DNA of 64,000 nucleotides from Chamaesiphon sp041738715 (GTDB taxonomy: Bacteria; Cyanobacteriota; Cyanobacteriia; Cyanobacteriales; Chamaesiphonaceae), in NCBI GenBank assembly GCA_041738715.1, contig JBGSPI010000003.1, positions 1 through 64,000 on the forward strand, read 5' to 3'. The translations under genes and the position numbers were made by a program. Position 1 is the first letter of the stretch, and the number at the start of each line of letters is the position of its first letter. Positions 17,129 through 26,136 of this stretch are shown here, piece after piece. Under the pieces are notes generated by a model. It was not told where the DNA came from and did no database searches. It saw nothing but the letters and a program-made list of their open reading frames with translations.

Positions 17129-18310
17129 ATGGATACACGTCACCTCAATGCGTATGTCAGTCTGATCGAAGCCTTATTGCAATGTGCTAAAGGCGAAGAG
17201 TGGTTGCTACTTCAGCAACATCAAGATTTAATCGATGCCGAACTTTTAACAGTGATGGCACAAGTTGCCGAAAGGCTGAATGCCGAGGGCAATGCTCCTG
17301 CTGCCAAATTTCTCCACTATTGGGCACTTCAACTCAATCATATACTCCAACAAAATACAGCGCAAGCCCCTGCTGAAAGTCGTTGGCATAGCCCCTCTGC
17401 GCACGCAGACGCTGCGCCAACGCGAACGGAACGAGAATCGCCAAGCTATCTCCAACTGATTCAAACTCTACTCGAATGCGCCAAAGGGGATGAAGCAGCA
17501 ATATTGAGCCAACATCCCGAACTGATCGATGAAGGATTAGTTCATACGATGAACCAGGTCGCCGCTCAATTAGCTGCCCAGGGCAGTCAAGATATTGCTA
17601 TTTATCTCAAACATCTAGCCGCAGAAATCTATCAAGGCTGGCTACAGCCCAACGAGCGACACGGGCGATCTCCAATGTCGTCGCCACCACCAGATCGTGC
17701 ATCGATCGATTCAGAATTACACCCAGCCAACGGTCATAGCGATGCCTCGATCGCGGCAAGTAACCTACATCCCGATCAAGGGCAATTTGTCGCAGCAGAT
17801 CCAACCCCAAAATCGTCGCCGCCAATTCATCGCCAGATCGATGCCCCGATCGATCCAGGAGTAGCGACAGTAAACAATCGGCACCCGATTGAATCGAGCA
17901 TGGAAGTCGCCGCCCCCATCACAAGATCTGCACCACCTAACAACCAGATTGAGGAGTTATTGGCAAATATCTCTAGTCGGTTGGCACAGATAGAAGGATT
18001 GTTAAGCAAGCATTCAACTCCACCTAATCCACTCTGGTATTTACCCATTTTGGAACAGGTCGATCGTCATGGCTGGATTATTTCTAGTGAGGAAGTAGAA
18101 CAACTCATTGGCATTAAGCCACATTGCGAATCAGGTCATCATTCTTTTGTGCGGGGATGTTGGAAATTTGTCAAAGTTGGCAAGATTGGGACGCATTCTT
18201 CCTGGCGAGTCAGCAAAGAGATCTCCGATCTGCCCAAACAGGTAACTTCAGAGCCAGAGAACGCGGAAGTAGAAACACAGTTATCATCACCCTGGTCTGA
18301 AATTAACTAG
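17129..18310 (+). CDS. Unknown protein with duplicated N-terminal helical domain
   Basis: A 393-aa protein. Two copies of a helical domain of about 60 residues lie at roughly residues 8-70 and 108-170. Both carry the pattern LIxxLLxCAKGxE, then a QHxxLID line and AxxLxAxG. This domain also occurs in cyanobacterial TPR/CHAT-type proteins as I recall them. A polar, Ser/Pro-rich linker follows, then a coiled-coil stretch near 275-290 (LLANISSRLAQIEGLL). The C-terminal domain (about 300-370; DRHGWIISSEEVEQLIGIKPH, SWRVSKE) may be helix-turn-helix-like. A dispersed palindromic repeat is inserted between the two domain copies (17381-17422) and is translated as HADAAPT. Function unknown. Confidence 0.7.
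   Translation: MDTRHLNAYVSLIEALLQCAKGEEWLLLQQHQDLIDAELLTVMAQVAERLNAEGNAPAAKFLHYWALQLNHILQQNTAQAPAESRWHSPSAHADAAPTRTERESPSYLQLIQTLLECAKGDEAAILSQHPELIDEGLVHTMNQVAAQLAAQGSQDIAIYLKHLAAEIYQGWLQPNERHGRSPMSSPPPDRASIDSELHPANGHSDASIAASNLHPDQGQFVAADPTPKSSPPIHRQIDAPIDPGVATVNNRHPIESSMEVAAPITRSAPPNNQIEELLANISSRLAQIEGLLSKHSTPPNPLWYLPILEQVDRHGWIISSEEVEQLIGIKPHCESGHHSFVRGCWKFVKVGKIGTHSSWRVSKEISDLPKQVTSEPENAEVETQLSSPWSEIN
17381..17422. repeat. Dispersed palindromic repeat inside a coding region
   Basis: CGTTGGC (17381-17387) and GCCAACG (17416-17422) pair as stem ends. The element contains the 17-bp core GCAGACGCTGCGCCAAC at 17405-17421, which recurs with one mismatch at 55962-55978 and in looser form at 7111-7127 and 18941-18969. 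It is read through in frame, adding a polar segment between two domains of the host protein. Confidence 0.6.
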
Positions 18311-18339
18311 CATCCGCCTCATCTTTACTGCGAGATTCC

Positions 18340-19149
18340 CTACTCTGGTGATCGAAATGACTTTTTATCGGCAAGATAAGCTTTGACACCAAAATCGAGT
18401 ACTGACTCAATACATTCGATCGCCACTAAATAATCTTGATGTTGTGAAAAGATATTCACACATCCAAACCAGATCGAATAAACGTAATAGCGGATTTTGT
18501 GAAAAAGATACCTGTAATATAAATAAGCCTTAAATTCGAACTTGCAGCGGAAGAAATTCATGGCTTTGATTTGAGCTACTTCTTCAGAGATCCGTTTTAC
18601 GTCAACTGTTATATCTAAATAATCATTTGCTAACCGGATAATATCATCGATGTCATTATTTAATTTAACGATCGGCTGTGATAACCAAATATTTAATCCG
18701 ACCTGGTTTTTGCTAGCCAAATAGCCTGTAATCAGTCGAGCACCGATACTTTTACCACAGACACTCAAGTAACGAGCCAGAGATGCGCTCAGATCGGCAT
18801 GGGATTCCTCTTCCATTGCCGCGAACACCAGATCGATCGAATTTAAGGCGATCGGCTGACAATCTGGCATTAATGAAATCATCGCTTGCCTAATTTTTTC
18901 TGAGTTGGCTCGTTGCCGTAGTGTCGCTGTTTGCCTGGGGGAGAAGCTCCGCCAACACGCAGCGTCTGCCTCAGCAGAAAGAGAATCACAAGAAAGATCG
19001 ATTGAGTCATATAGATCGTCAAGATCGAAAGTCAGCAATATTAAATGATAAATATTATCGAGATCTTCATTGGTAACAACAATTCGACGTTTGCTGAGGA
19101 TATCTTTGTATAAGATTACATATTTTTTAATTCCTTCTCGATCCAACAT
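18340..19149 (-). CDS. Hypothetical protein
   Basis: A 269-aa protein that I do not recognise. The N-terminal part is charged and helical; the C-terminal third is aromatic-rich (FEFKAYLYYRYLFHKIRYYVYSIW) and may be membrane-peripheral. No catalytic motif is visible. A repeat related to the 17-bp dispersed element lies in the coding sequence (about 18941-18969), translated as AEADAACWRSFSP, so this part of the protein is probably an insertion. It is convergent with the duplicated-domain gene, 29 bp away, and divergent from the L,D-transpeptidase gene. Confidence 0.6.
   Translation of the reverse strand: MLDREGIKKYVILYKDILSKRRIVVTNEDLDNIYHLILLTFDLDDLYDSIDLSCDSLSAEADAACWRSFSPRQTATLRQRANSEKIRQAMISLMPDCQPIALNSIDLVFAAMEEESHADLSASLARYLSVCGKSIGARLITGYLASKNQVGLNIWLSQPIVKLNNDIDDIIRLANDYLDITVDVKRISEEVAQIKAMNFFRCKFEFKAYLYYRYLFHKIRYYVYSIWFGCVNIFSQHQDYLVAIECIESVLDFGVKAYLADKKSFRSPE
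18941..18969. repeat. Dispersed 17-bp repeat, variant pair
   Basis: GGAGAAGCTCCGCCAAC at about 18940-18956 and, overlapping on the reverse strand, GCAGACGCTGCG (18958-18969 read backwards) both match the core of the element at 17405-17421. They lie head to head inside the coding sequence of the hypothetical protein. Confidence 0.5.
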
Positions 19150-19248
19150 TTTTAATTTAAATCCTAAATTCAGGAATAGGCACTATGATCTTAATATCAC
19201 AACTTTTAGCTCGATTGACCACTCACCGGAAGTGCTGTAAGTGAAATT

Positions 19249-20013
19249 GTGAAAAAACTATCGATTTTTAAAGCGATACCGATCTGGTTAATAGCGATCG
19301 TCAGTGTCTCACAGATGTTTGGCTCCCTCCTACTAGCTCAAACATCAGAACCTATTCCATTACCCGAAACGCAACCAACCCCATCGCCCGCGCCGCCAGT
19401 AAAAAAACCGCGTGTCACTCAGGGTTCTCAGTGGGGATTCTGCGATCGTAAACAGAGTGCCAGTCAGCGCAGTAGCGGCTTTACTGGAGACACTGCTGGC
19501 ACTTACATCAGAGATATTCAAGTCGATCTGCATAGCAATACCTACAGTACCGTTACTCTCAACTGGGCTAACGGCAATTTAAGCATCGAAACTCTGCCAA
19601 TTCAATTTAACGCCTCTCCCGGCGCGGGGAATTGTGCGCTAGATTGTAGATCGATTCCTCAAAGTCAAAAGCCCAGTTCCCACTGTACGCCCCAGTCTCC
19701 ACCGACTTATTTAGTCCAAGGTTACAATTGCGCTCTGACGAAATATCCACAAGCGAAATTTGTTACTTGGTTTCATTGGGAGCGAGAAATTGCCTTTCAT
19801 GCCTATACAGTTCCACCCTATCCCGCTTCCCATGGATGTCTCCGCTTATTAACTAAAAATCGCGGTGCTGAGTGGATTTATGACAATAGTTTGGCTGGGA
19901 TTACACAGATAAACATTAACTGGGATGAATTAGATCTCAAGTCAAAGAATCCCAGTCCAAAATGCTGGAGTGGCGATCGCTTAATCGATCGCCCGAAGCA
20001 AAAACCAAGATAA
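19249..20013 (+). CDS. L,D-transpeptidase (YkuD fold) family protein
   Basis: A 254-aa exported protein. The signal peptide covers residues 1-31 (IPIWLIAIVSVSQMFGSLLLAQ). A Pro-rich linker (about 35-56) is followed by a domain whose active site is SHGCLRL at 194-200, with Cys197 the nucleophile and His195 beside it, preceded by FHAYTVPPYP. L,D-transpeptidases crosslink peptidoglycan stem peptides or attach proteins to the wall. The N-terminal half of the domain is Cys-rich and less typical, so it may be a distant member. The start is GTG at 19249, giving MKKLSIFKAIP; an in-frame ATG would remove the signal peptide. Confidence 0.8.
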   Translation: MKKLSIFKAIPIWLIAIVSVSQMFGSLLLAQTSEPIPLPETQPTPSPAPPVKKPRVTQGSQWGFCDRKQSASQRSSGFTGDTAGTYIRDIQVDLHSNTYSTVTLNWANGNLSIETLPIQFNASPGAGNCALDCRSIPQSQKPSSHCTPQSPPTYLVQGYNCALTKYPQAKFVTWFHWEREIAFHAYTVPPYPASHGCLRLLTKNRGAEWIYDNSLAGITQININWDELDLKSKNPSPKCWSGDRLIDRPKQKPR

Positions 20014-20322
20014 TCTTGGTCAGATCCAACAAACAGATCTGTAATCCTGATGCGGAAGTTGTGAGTGTTAACTTTTGAGAATTTAAAACTATATTATCTA
20101 TGCACTATAAATTTGCTGTTGATAGCCTTCTGCTGTCAACCTTAAAACCATAATTTCTCGCGCCTATGGATCGACAATCATGCAATAGTGAGGGTTAAGT
20201 GCGTGCATTGTAACAACAGCCTCGATCGACATACAATAATAATTATCCCACTCTTTTCCTCTCCTTGGTGCGCTCTCTTGTCGCACATCGAATTTCTTTT
20301 CCCCTTTTCTTAAGACTCAATT
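20014..20322 (+). other. Intergenic region upstream of ABC-F gene
   Basis: This 309-bp spacer holds no plausible ORF. It presumably contains the promoter and leader of the ABC-F gene. I see no convincing attenuator or terminator. Confidence 0.4.
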
Positions 20323-22248
20323 ATGACTATTTTCACGCTGCAATCAGTTAAAAAAGACTTTGGAATCAAAGAGATTCTCAAAGATGGTTCGTTTAGCTTA
20401 GATGCTGCGGATAAAGTTGGTTTAATCGGGATGAATGGATCGGGAAAATCAACCTTGCTTAAGATGATTGCCGGATTAGAACCGATCGATGGTGGACAAC
20501 TTTTACTTAATCCTGGCGTAACGACGATTTATCTGCCGCAACAACCAGAAATGGATGGCAATCGGACTGTATTAGAGCAGGTATTTGCCGATAGTGGCGA
20601 ACAGATGCAATTAGTCCGCGATTATGAACAGATTTCTGAAAAATTAGCCCATCCTGGCAACCATGACTCGCCTGAATTATTGGGTAAATTATCCACTGTG
20701 ATGCAACGAATGGATGCAGTGAATGCCTGGGAATTAGAAACTAAGGCGAAGATTATTCTGACCAAATTGGGAATTGTTGATTTTGAGGCAAAGGTAGGCG
20801 ATTTATCGGGAGGATATCGGAAACGAATTGCCCTTGCTGCGGCGTTATTATCTGAGCCAGATGCACTACTGATGGATGAACCAACAAACCATTTAGATGC
20901 ACTGTCGGTAGAATGGTTACAAGACTACTTGAGTCGATATCGAGGGGCAATTTTATTAATTACCCACGATCGCTATTTCTTGGATAAAGTCACTAATCGC
21001 ATTATTGAAATCGATCGGGGCGATCTGTATACTTATAGTGGCAACTATTCTTATTATCTAGAAAAGAAAGCCCTTGCTGAAGAATCAGCCGTCAGCACCC
21101 AGAAAAAACATGCTGGACTCCTCCGTCGCGAACTAGCTTGGTTACAGCGTGGAGCAAAGGCTCGAAGTACTAAGCAAAAAGCGCGAATCGGACGAGCAGA
21201 AGATCTCCAAACAAAAGAATTTAAACAGACAACTGGTAAGGTAGATATTTCGACACCGACACGGAGAATTGGCAAAAAAGTAATTGAGGTTGTCGGTGTA
21301 TCTAAAAGTTATGGAGATCGCCAGTTAATTAGCGATTTTACCTATGAATTTTCGCCAAATGATCGCATTGGGATCATCGGCGAAAATGGGGCTGGTAAAT
21401 CGACATTAATGGACATCTGCACGGGCAGACTAGCACCGGACCAAGGTACGGTAGATATCGGTACCACCATTCACATTGGCTACTTCGATCAACACTCCGA
21501 AGATCTCCTCGAAGCAGGCAGCGAACAACTTCGAGCGATCGATTATATCAAGGAAGTTGGTGAATATGTCAAAGTCGCCGATGGTAGCCAAATTAGCGCA
21601 TCTCAAATGCTCGAACGGTTTCTATTTACACCCAACCAACAATATACGCCAATTAATAAACTGTCCGGTGGTGAAAAACGACGGTTATTTTTACTACGGG
21701 TGCTGATGAGTATGCCGAATGTCTTGATTTTAGATGAACCGACAAACGATCTAGATGTGCAGACACTCTCAGTGTTAGAAGAGTATTTATCCGAGTTTAA
21801 TGGCTGTGTAATTGTAGTTTCCCACGATCGATATTTTCTCGATCGTACTGTTGAGAAAATCTTTGCCTTAGAAGCTGAAGGAAAAATCCGCGAATATCCC
21901 GGAAATTACTCGGTTTATCTAGACTATAAACAAGCCGAAGCCACAGCAGATAAATTAGCTGCCAAGAATAATCCAGTTGCCAAATCAGCACCAGTCGCCA
22001 CTGTAGAACTGCCAAAACCAGAACCGAAAAAGCGGCGATTATCAACTTGGGAACAACGAGAATTTACCAAACTCGAAGCCACGATCGCTCAACTAGAAAG
22101 TGACAAAACTAAGCTTGAACATCAATTAGCTGATTCAGCCACTGCTGATTATAGCCAACTTCAGAAATTAACCGCCGAACTCGAACAGGTAAATCAGTCG
22201 ATCGACACCACCACAGAACGCTGGTTGGAGTTGGCTGAATTTAGCTGA
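20323..22248 (+). CDS. ABC-F family ATPase (Uup/EttA-type)
   Basis: A 641-aa soluble protein with two ABC ATPase domains and no membrane part, which is the ABC-F layout. Walker A motifs are GMNGSGKST (36-44) and GENGAGKST (353-361). Signature motifs are LSGGYRKR (161-168) and LSGGEKRR, and both Walker B sites read DEPTN. Between the domains is the P-site-tRNA-interaction-motif linker, rich in Arg/Lys (RRELAWLQRGAKARSTKQKARI, about 268-289). The C-terminus is a coiled coil (about 560-640). ABC-F proteins act on the ribosome, easing stalled translation or giving antibiotic resistance. The C-terminal coiled coil suggests the Uup type. Confidence 0.92.
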   Translation: MTIFTLQSVKKDFGIKEILKDGSFSLDAADKVGLIGMNGSGKSTLLKMIAGLEPIDGGQLLLNPGVTTIYLPQQPEMDGNRTVLEQVFADSGEQMQLVRDYEQISEKLAHPGNHDSPELLGKLSTVMQRMDAVNAWELETKAKIILTKLGIVDFEAKVGDLSGGYRKRIALAAALLSEPDALLMDEPTNHLDALSVEWLQDYLSRYRGAILLITHDRYFLDKVTNRIIEIDRGDLYTYSGNYSYYLEKKALAEESAVSTQKKHAGLLRRELAWLQRGAKARSTKQKARIGRAEDLQTKEFKQTTGKVDISTPTRRIGKKVIEVVGVSKSYGDRQLISDFTYEFSPNDRIGIIGENGAGKSTLMDICTGRLAPDQGTVDIGTTIHIGYFDQHSEDLLEAGSEQLRAIDYIKEVGEYVKVADGSQISASQMLERFLFTPNQQYTPINKLSGGEKRRLFLLRVLMSMPNVLILDEPTNDLDVQTLSVLEEYLSEFNGCVIVVSHDRYFLDRTVEKIFALEAEGKIREYPGNYSVYLDYKQAEATADKLAAKNNPVAKSAPVATVELPKPEPKKRRLSTWEQREFTKLEATIAQLESDKTKLEHQLADSATADYSQLQKLTAELEQVNQSIDTTTERWLELAEFS

Positions 22249-22263
22249 AAGATCGCTAAGATA

Positions 22264-23001
22264 TCATTGCTGCCCTCCCACGCGCAACGCAGCCAAATTA
22301 GCGATCATCACATCTGCCGCTGGAAAGGATTGCCTAGATTGATGCCAGGAGATGCCGATACAGCCGGCTGCACCCCCTTGACGAGCCATTTCCATATCCC
22401 ACATACTATCGCCAACCATTAAGGTTTGAGCCGGATTTACCCCCAACTGCTGACAAGTGGAGATAAATAACCGGGGATCTGGTTTGGCGAACTCACCGTC
22501 GGAACCCAAAAGCACCTGAAAATGAGTTTGGATTTGGTGATACTCAGCAAATTTGATCACTTGATCGGTAGTTGCCGCCGAGAGGATCGCTAATTTAACA
22601 CCTTGACTGGTATAAGATGCGATCGATTCCCGACAGCCAGGAAACATTGTCGCGACACTAGACTCCATCACTCGATCCGCTTCGGCAAATGCCCGCTTGA
22701 CAATATCCATCGCGGCACTCCAGCCGCGTCCAGTTTCAGCGATATAAGCCGCTGCGGCAATTTCATTCTCATACCGACTCCCTACCGCCTGTAATCCGGC
22801 TGGATCTAAAAGATGATCGTTCACCCCAAATGCCATCAGGAGTGGTTCGCCGACACCAGGAATTTGGGCATCAACTAACCGCGCTCGTTTTTGGGCGAGA
22901 TTGCGGAGATAGTCGCCTGAGTCTTCGAGGGTACCATCTTTATCAAAAATAATTGCGTGGATGTCGTCAAACTGGCGATTAAGGCAATGGATTGAGGGCA
23001 T
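22264..23001 (-). CDS. HAD-superfamily hydrolase, phosphoglycolate phosphatase-like
   Basis: A 245-aa HAD phosphatase. Motif I is IIFDKDGTLEDSG with the catalytic aspartates at 20 and 22. Motif II is LAILSAATT, motif III a lysine in EFAKPDPRLF, and motif IV VGDSMWDMEMA. The alpha-helical cap between motifs I and II puts it in the Gph/CbbY class. It may dephosphorylate 2-phosphoglycolate, but substrate assignment in this family from sequence is weak. It is convergent with the ABC-F gene (15 bp apart) and divergent from the NADAR gene (55 bp). Confidence 0.85.
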   Translation of the reverse strand: MPSIHCLNRQFDDIHAIIFDKDGTLEDSGDYLRNLAQKRARLVDAQIPGVGEPLLMAFGVNDHLLDPAGLQAVGSRYENEIAAAAYIAETGRGWSAAMDIVKRAFAEADRVMESSVATMFPGCRESIASYTSQGVKLAILSAATTDQVIKFAEYHQIQTHFQVLLGSDGEFAKPDPRLFISTCQQLGVNPAQTLMVGDSMWDMEMARQGGAAGCIGISWHQSRQSFPAADVMIANLAALRVGGQQ

Positions 23002-23056
23002 GAGGATTAGGTATGATGGGGTGTTGGGTATTCTACGTGAGAAGATCGATCGATCG

Positions 23057-23548
23057 ATGACCAGATTTCAGCACACAGTTTATTATCCCCCTTCACCCAG
23101 TCAGATTTACTTCTATAAAGTTGACGCGCCTTACGGTTGTTTTTCTAACTTTTCACCACATGCCATTGAACTAGCGGGCGAAAAATGGGCAACCGTCGAA
23201 CACTACTATCAAGCGCACAAATTTTTGGGGACGGAGTTGGAATATTTGATGGCGGAGATTCAATCAGCCGCTTCCCCCGAACTTGCGGCAAAAATCGGTC
23301 GGAATCCAGCATATCAATCACACATTAGTTGGGATCTGCACAAACGTGAAGTCATGTATCGCGGCGTGTGGCAGAAATTTAGTACCCATTTAGACATTCA
23401 GCAGATCTTACTAGAGACGATCGATGCTGAAATCATTGAAGATTCCCCTGTAGACTACTTCTGGGGGTGTGGAATTGATCGCACTGGCCAAAATCATCTC
23501 GGACAAATTTTGATGCAGGTGAGAGCCAATCTCCTGAATGGTAGATAG
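23057..23548 (+). CDS. NADAR (YbiA-like) family N-glycosidase
   Basis: A 163-aa protein of the NADAR/YbiA family. Typical motifs are YGCFSNFSPHAIEL (near 27), KWATVEHYYQAHKF (near 46), an Arg/Lys-rich KREVMYRGVWQKF and the C-terminal YFWGCGIDRTGQNHLGQILMQVR. Members cleave N-glycosidic bonds of riboflavin intermediates or ADP-ribosyl-DNA adducts; which applies here is unknown. The open frame extends upstream to 22961, overlapping the divergent HAD gene, but the family starts at the ATG at 23057, so I trimmed it. Confidence 0.88.
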   Translation: MTRFQHTVYYPPSPSQIYFYKVDAPYGCFSNFSPHAIELAGEKWATVEHYYQAHKFLGTELEYLMAEIQSAASPELAAKIGRNPAYQSHISWDLHKREVMYRGVWQKFSTHLDIQQILLETIDAEIIEDSPVDYFWGCGIDRTGQNHLGQILMQVRANLLNGR

Positions 23549-23565
23549 TGGACAGTTGATAGTTA

Positions 23566-23988
23566 TCAGTTATCGGTTGAATCTTGAATTTTTAGTGGTT
23601 CGAGCATCAGAGCATCCGAATCAGTTGCTGGATTGGTAGAGATGGGTTGTACACTAGTAATCGGCTGCCAGTCATCCTGCCGTTCGATCTCGACGCGCAG
23701 TAGATCGAACATTTGACGACAATGGTTATTGCTATTTAGTGGTAGCTCCTCGTTTTTGACGACAAAACTGAGACTGACAGACTCTTCTGTAGCATTAGTG
23801 ATATCGATCAAAACTTCCGCTGTAACTAACTTGGAAAATGATACTTGGCCTGGAATTTCCCGTGCCATCATATAATCTTCAATTTCATAGATCATCTCCA
23901 AGCGGCAAGACTCCATCAGTTGCCTGATTGGTGCTCTCACCGCTTGTGGTGAATGCTTGGCGAGAAAATGGCAGACATAGCGAGACAT
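23566..23988 (-). CDS. Hypothetical protein
   Basis: A 140-aa soluble protein. The first 110 residues look folded (YVCHFLAKHSPQAVRAPIRQLMESCRLEMIYEIEDYMMARE, then SFSKLVTAEVLIDITNATEESVSLSFVVKNEELPL). The last 30 are a disordered Ser/Thr/Asp-rich tail. I do not recognise a family, though it reads like a conserved cyanobacterial protein. It is convergent with the NADAR gene and divergent from tmk. Confidence 0.65.
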   Translation of the reverse strand: MSRYVCHFLAKHSPQAVRAPIRQLMESCRLEMIYEIEDYMMAREIPGQVSFSKLVTAEVLIDITNATEESVSLSFVVKNEELPLNSNNHCRQMFDLLRVEIERQDDWQPITSVQPISTNPATDSDALMLEPLKIQDSTDN

Positions 23989-24096
23989 ACACAGATAGTC
24001 TTTAAAAAATAAGGTTTAGCAATTTGTAAATTAACTTGATACATTACCAAAACAGCTTGGTAAATTATAGTCACAATTCAACTAAATAGCGGAGAA

Positions 24097-24735
24097 ATGA
24101 GGGGTAAATTTATCGTTTTTGAAGGAGTTGAAGGGGCGGGGAAAACTACCCAGATTCAACAGACAGCGACTTGGCTTCAGAGTCTCTATGGGCAGGACAG
24201 ATTGGTGGTGACTACCCGTGAGCCGGGTGGTACAAAGTTAGGTCAACAGATTCGTCAACTCTTACTGAATGATAGCAATGTTTGTGTGGATCATCGAACA
24301 GAATTATTGTTATATGCTGCTGATCGCGCTGAACATATTGCCACTACGATCGAGCCACATCTAGCTGTTGGTAATCTGATTTTGTGCGACAGGTTTACTG
24401 ACTCGACGATTGCTTATCAAGGTTATGGTCGGGGCTTTGATTTAGCAGAGATCCACCAGGTTAATCAGCTAGCTACAGGCGGATTGCACAGCGACCTGAC
24501 CATCTGGCTCGATTTAGATGTCTCGATCGGTTTACAACGTGTATCTGGGCGCGGAAAACTCGATCGGATGGAACGGGCAAATCTAGACTTTCATCAACGA
24601 GTACAGCAGGGATATCAAGAATTAGCAAATAGCTATCCAGATCGGATTGTCCGCATCGATGCTAATCAATCCGAATCGTCTGTCCAAGCAGAGATTCAAA
24701 CAGTTTTGAATCAAGTGAAATGGATGATTGATTAG
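24097..24735 (+). CDS. tmk: Thymidylate kinase
   Basis: A 212-aa dTMP kinase, which phosphorylates dTMP to dTDP for DNA synthesis. The P-loop GVEGAGKTT is at residues 10-18, followed by TTREPGGTKLGQQIRQLLL, the DRFTDSTIAYQGYGRG signature near 97 and the LID region RVSGRGKLDRME near 148. The start ATG at 24097 has a GGAG nearby. Genes on either side are unrelated. Confidence 0.94.
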   Translation: MRGKFIVFEGVEGAGKTTQIQQTATWLQSLYGQDRLVVTTREPGGTKLGQQIRQLLLNDSNVCVDHRTELLLYAADRAEHIATTIEPHLAVGNLILCDRFTDSTIAYQGYGRGFDLAEIHQVNQLATGGLHSDLTIWLDLDVSIGLQRVSGRGKLDRMERANLDFHQRVQQGYQELANSYPDRIVRIDANQSESSVQAEIQTVLNQVKWMID

Positions 24736-25001
24736 CCCTCACCTAGTACCAAACACTGAATATTTTTGTAACTAACGACGAATGATGCGATAATCCTATC
24801 TAAAATCAGACCAAAGCTCGATCGTCAAACAGATCCATTTAGGTTAGGTCGATCGGGATTTATTGCGCTCTTCCTGTGATTAAATTAGCCCACTCAAACA
24901 GCGATCTCGATCGATCCCAAAGCCCAACAATTAAGTAATTGAGGCGGGATGGGCTAACCAACTCTATATAACTGTCCAAACCCTCATCCTAACTAACAAC
25001 C

Positions 25002-26000
25002 ATGACGAATTCACCTACTCCTACTCCTAATCCCAATCGTCGCCGACGGTTGACTGCTGACGAATTAATCGCGATTATCGTGGCTATGGCAGGAATCGGT
25101 ACAGTATTTTTCTGGGGAATCGGTCAAAAGAATAGTCCATTGAATTTACTCTCCGGTGGCACTGGAACTCTCAATGGAGATACAAAGAATCGTGGATTAC
25201 TCGGTGATAACACGGCAAATAGTGGACAAGAACGGCGGACGATCGCTAATATTGCTGAGAGAGAACGTGGCAATCCGCAGACACAGCCCACCATAACTAC
25301 CCCGGTTGCGCCCGTCACTCCACAGATGAAGCTGGAGGAAGAAGAAACCAAAACAACTACCACTACCACCAAAACTCAGGTAACGGCTCCCACCGTTCCA
25401 CTCGCCGCACCCCTACCCATTGTCTCGGCACCAGTATTTACCGATGTCCCCCAACAGTTTTGGGGCGCAGCCTATATTGGCGAATTAGGTAAACGGGGCA
25501 TCTTGGATGATTTTGGATCGGGTAAATTCGATCCGACTAAACCAATTACCAGAGGTGAATATGCCAAAATGCTCGATCGAGCATTTGCTGATAAACCAGC
25601 TACTGCCACAGTATCTGACTTCAAGGATATCCCTGCTGACTATCCGCGTAAAGAAGCAGTAGCCGGATCGGTACAGCGAGGATTTATGACTGGCTATTCA
25701 CCAACTAAATTCGCACCGAATCAACCGATTCCCCGCTATCAGTTACAGATTTCCCTGGCGAAAGGATTGAACTTACCGGCTCCGGCAAACCAAGATGTGG
25801 TCTTGAGTAAATTTGTAGATGCGACCCAAATGCCTAAATATGCACGGGGAAAAATGGCGGCAGCAGTTGAATCTGGACTGGTAATTAAAGACGAAGCCGC
25901 TAACCAACTTAAACCGGTTCAAAATGCCACCCGCGCTGATGCTGCCGCTTTAGTTTATGAAGCCTTAATTAAGGAAGGGAAAATTAAACCCCAACCATAG
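25002..26000 (+). CDS. SLH-domain protein with one N-terminal membrane anchor
   Basis: A 332-aa protein. A short polar N-terminus with RRRRL precedes one transmembrane helix (about residues 20-40, ELIAIIVAMAGIGTVFFWGIG). A Thr/Pro-rich linker (about 75-140) leads to S-layer-homology-like repeats (from about 147: FTDVPQQFWGAAYIGELGKRGILDDFGSGKFDPTKPITRGEYAKML, then FKDIPADYP and FVDATQMPKY). SLH domains bind secondary cell wall polymers or peptidoglycan. The lipid-anchor or porin partner of other cyanobacterial SLH proteins is absent, so it is a membrane-anchored, wall-facing protein. Confidence 0.8.
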   Translation: MTNSPTPTPNPNRRRRLTADELIAIIVAMAGIGTVFFWGIGQKNSPLNLLSGGTGTLNGDTKNRGLLGDNTANSGQERRTIANIAERERGNPQTQPTITTPVAPVTPQMKLEEEETKTTTTTTKTQVTAPTVPLAAPLPIVSAPVFTDVPQQFWGAAYIGELGKRGILDDFGSGKFDPTKPITRGEYAKMLDRAFADKPATATVSDFKDIPADYPRKEAVAGSVQRGFMTGYSPTKFAPNQPIPRYQLQISLAKGLNLPAPANQDVVLSKFVDATQMPKYARGKMAAAVESGLVIKDEAANQLKPVQNATRADAAALVYEALIKEGKIKPQP

Positions 26001-26136
26001 TCAATTGACTGACGGGAAAAGGAAAATTAATATGGCGATAATGTTGTCTCTTTTCTCCTTTTCTCATTAATTAATAATTATTAATTCAATCCCGAATCCC
26101 ACCCTCGATCGATCATTTACTTCTCAACCCTAATTT

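Noticed and set aside
22961..23056. Longer NADAR start at 22961
   Set aside because: The extra residues overlap the divergent HAD gene and have no family likeness; the ATG at 23057 fits the family.
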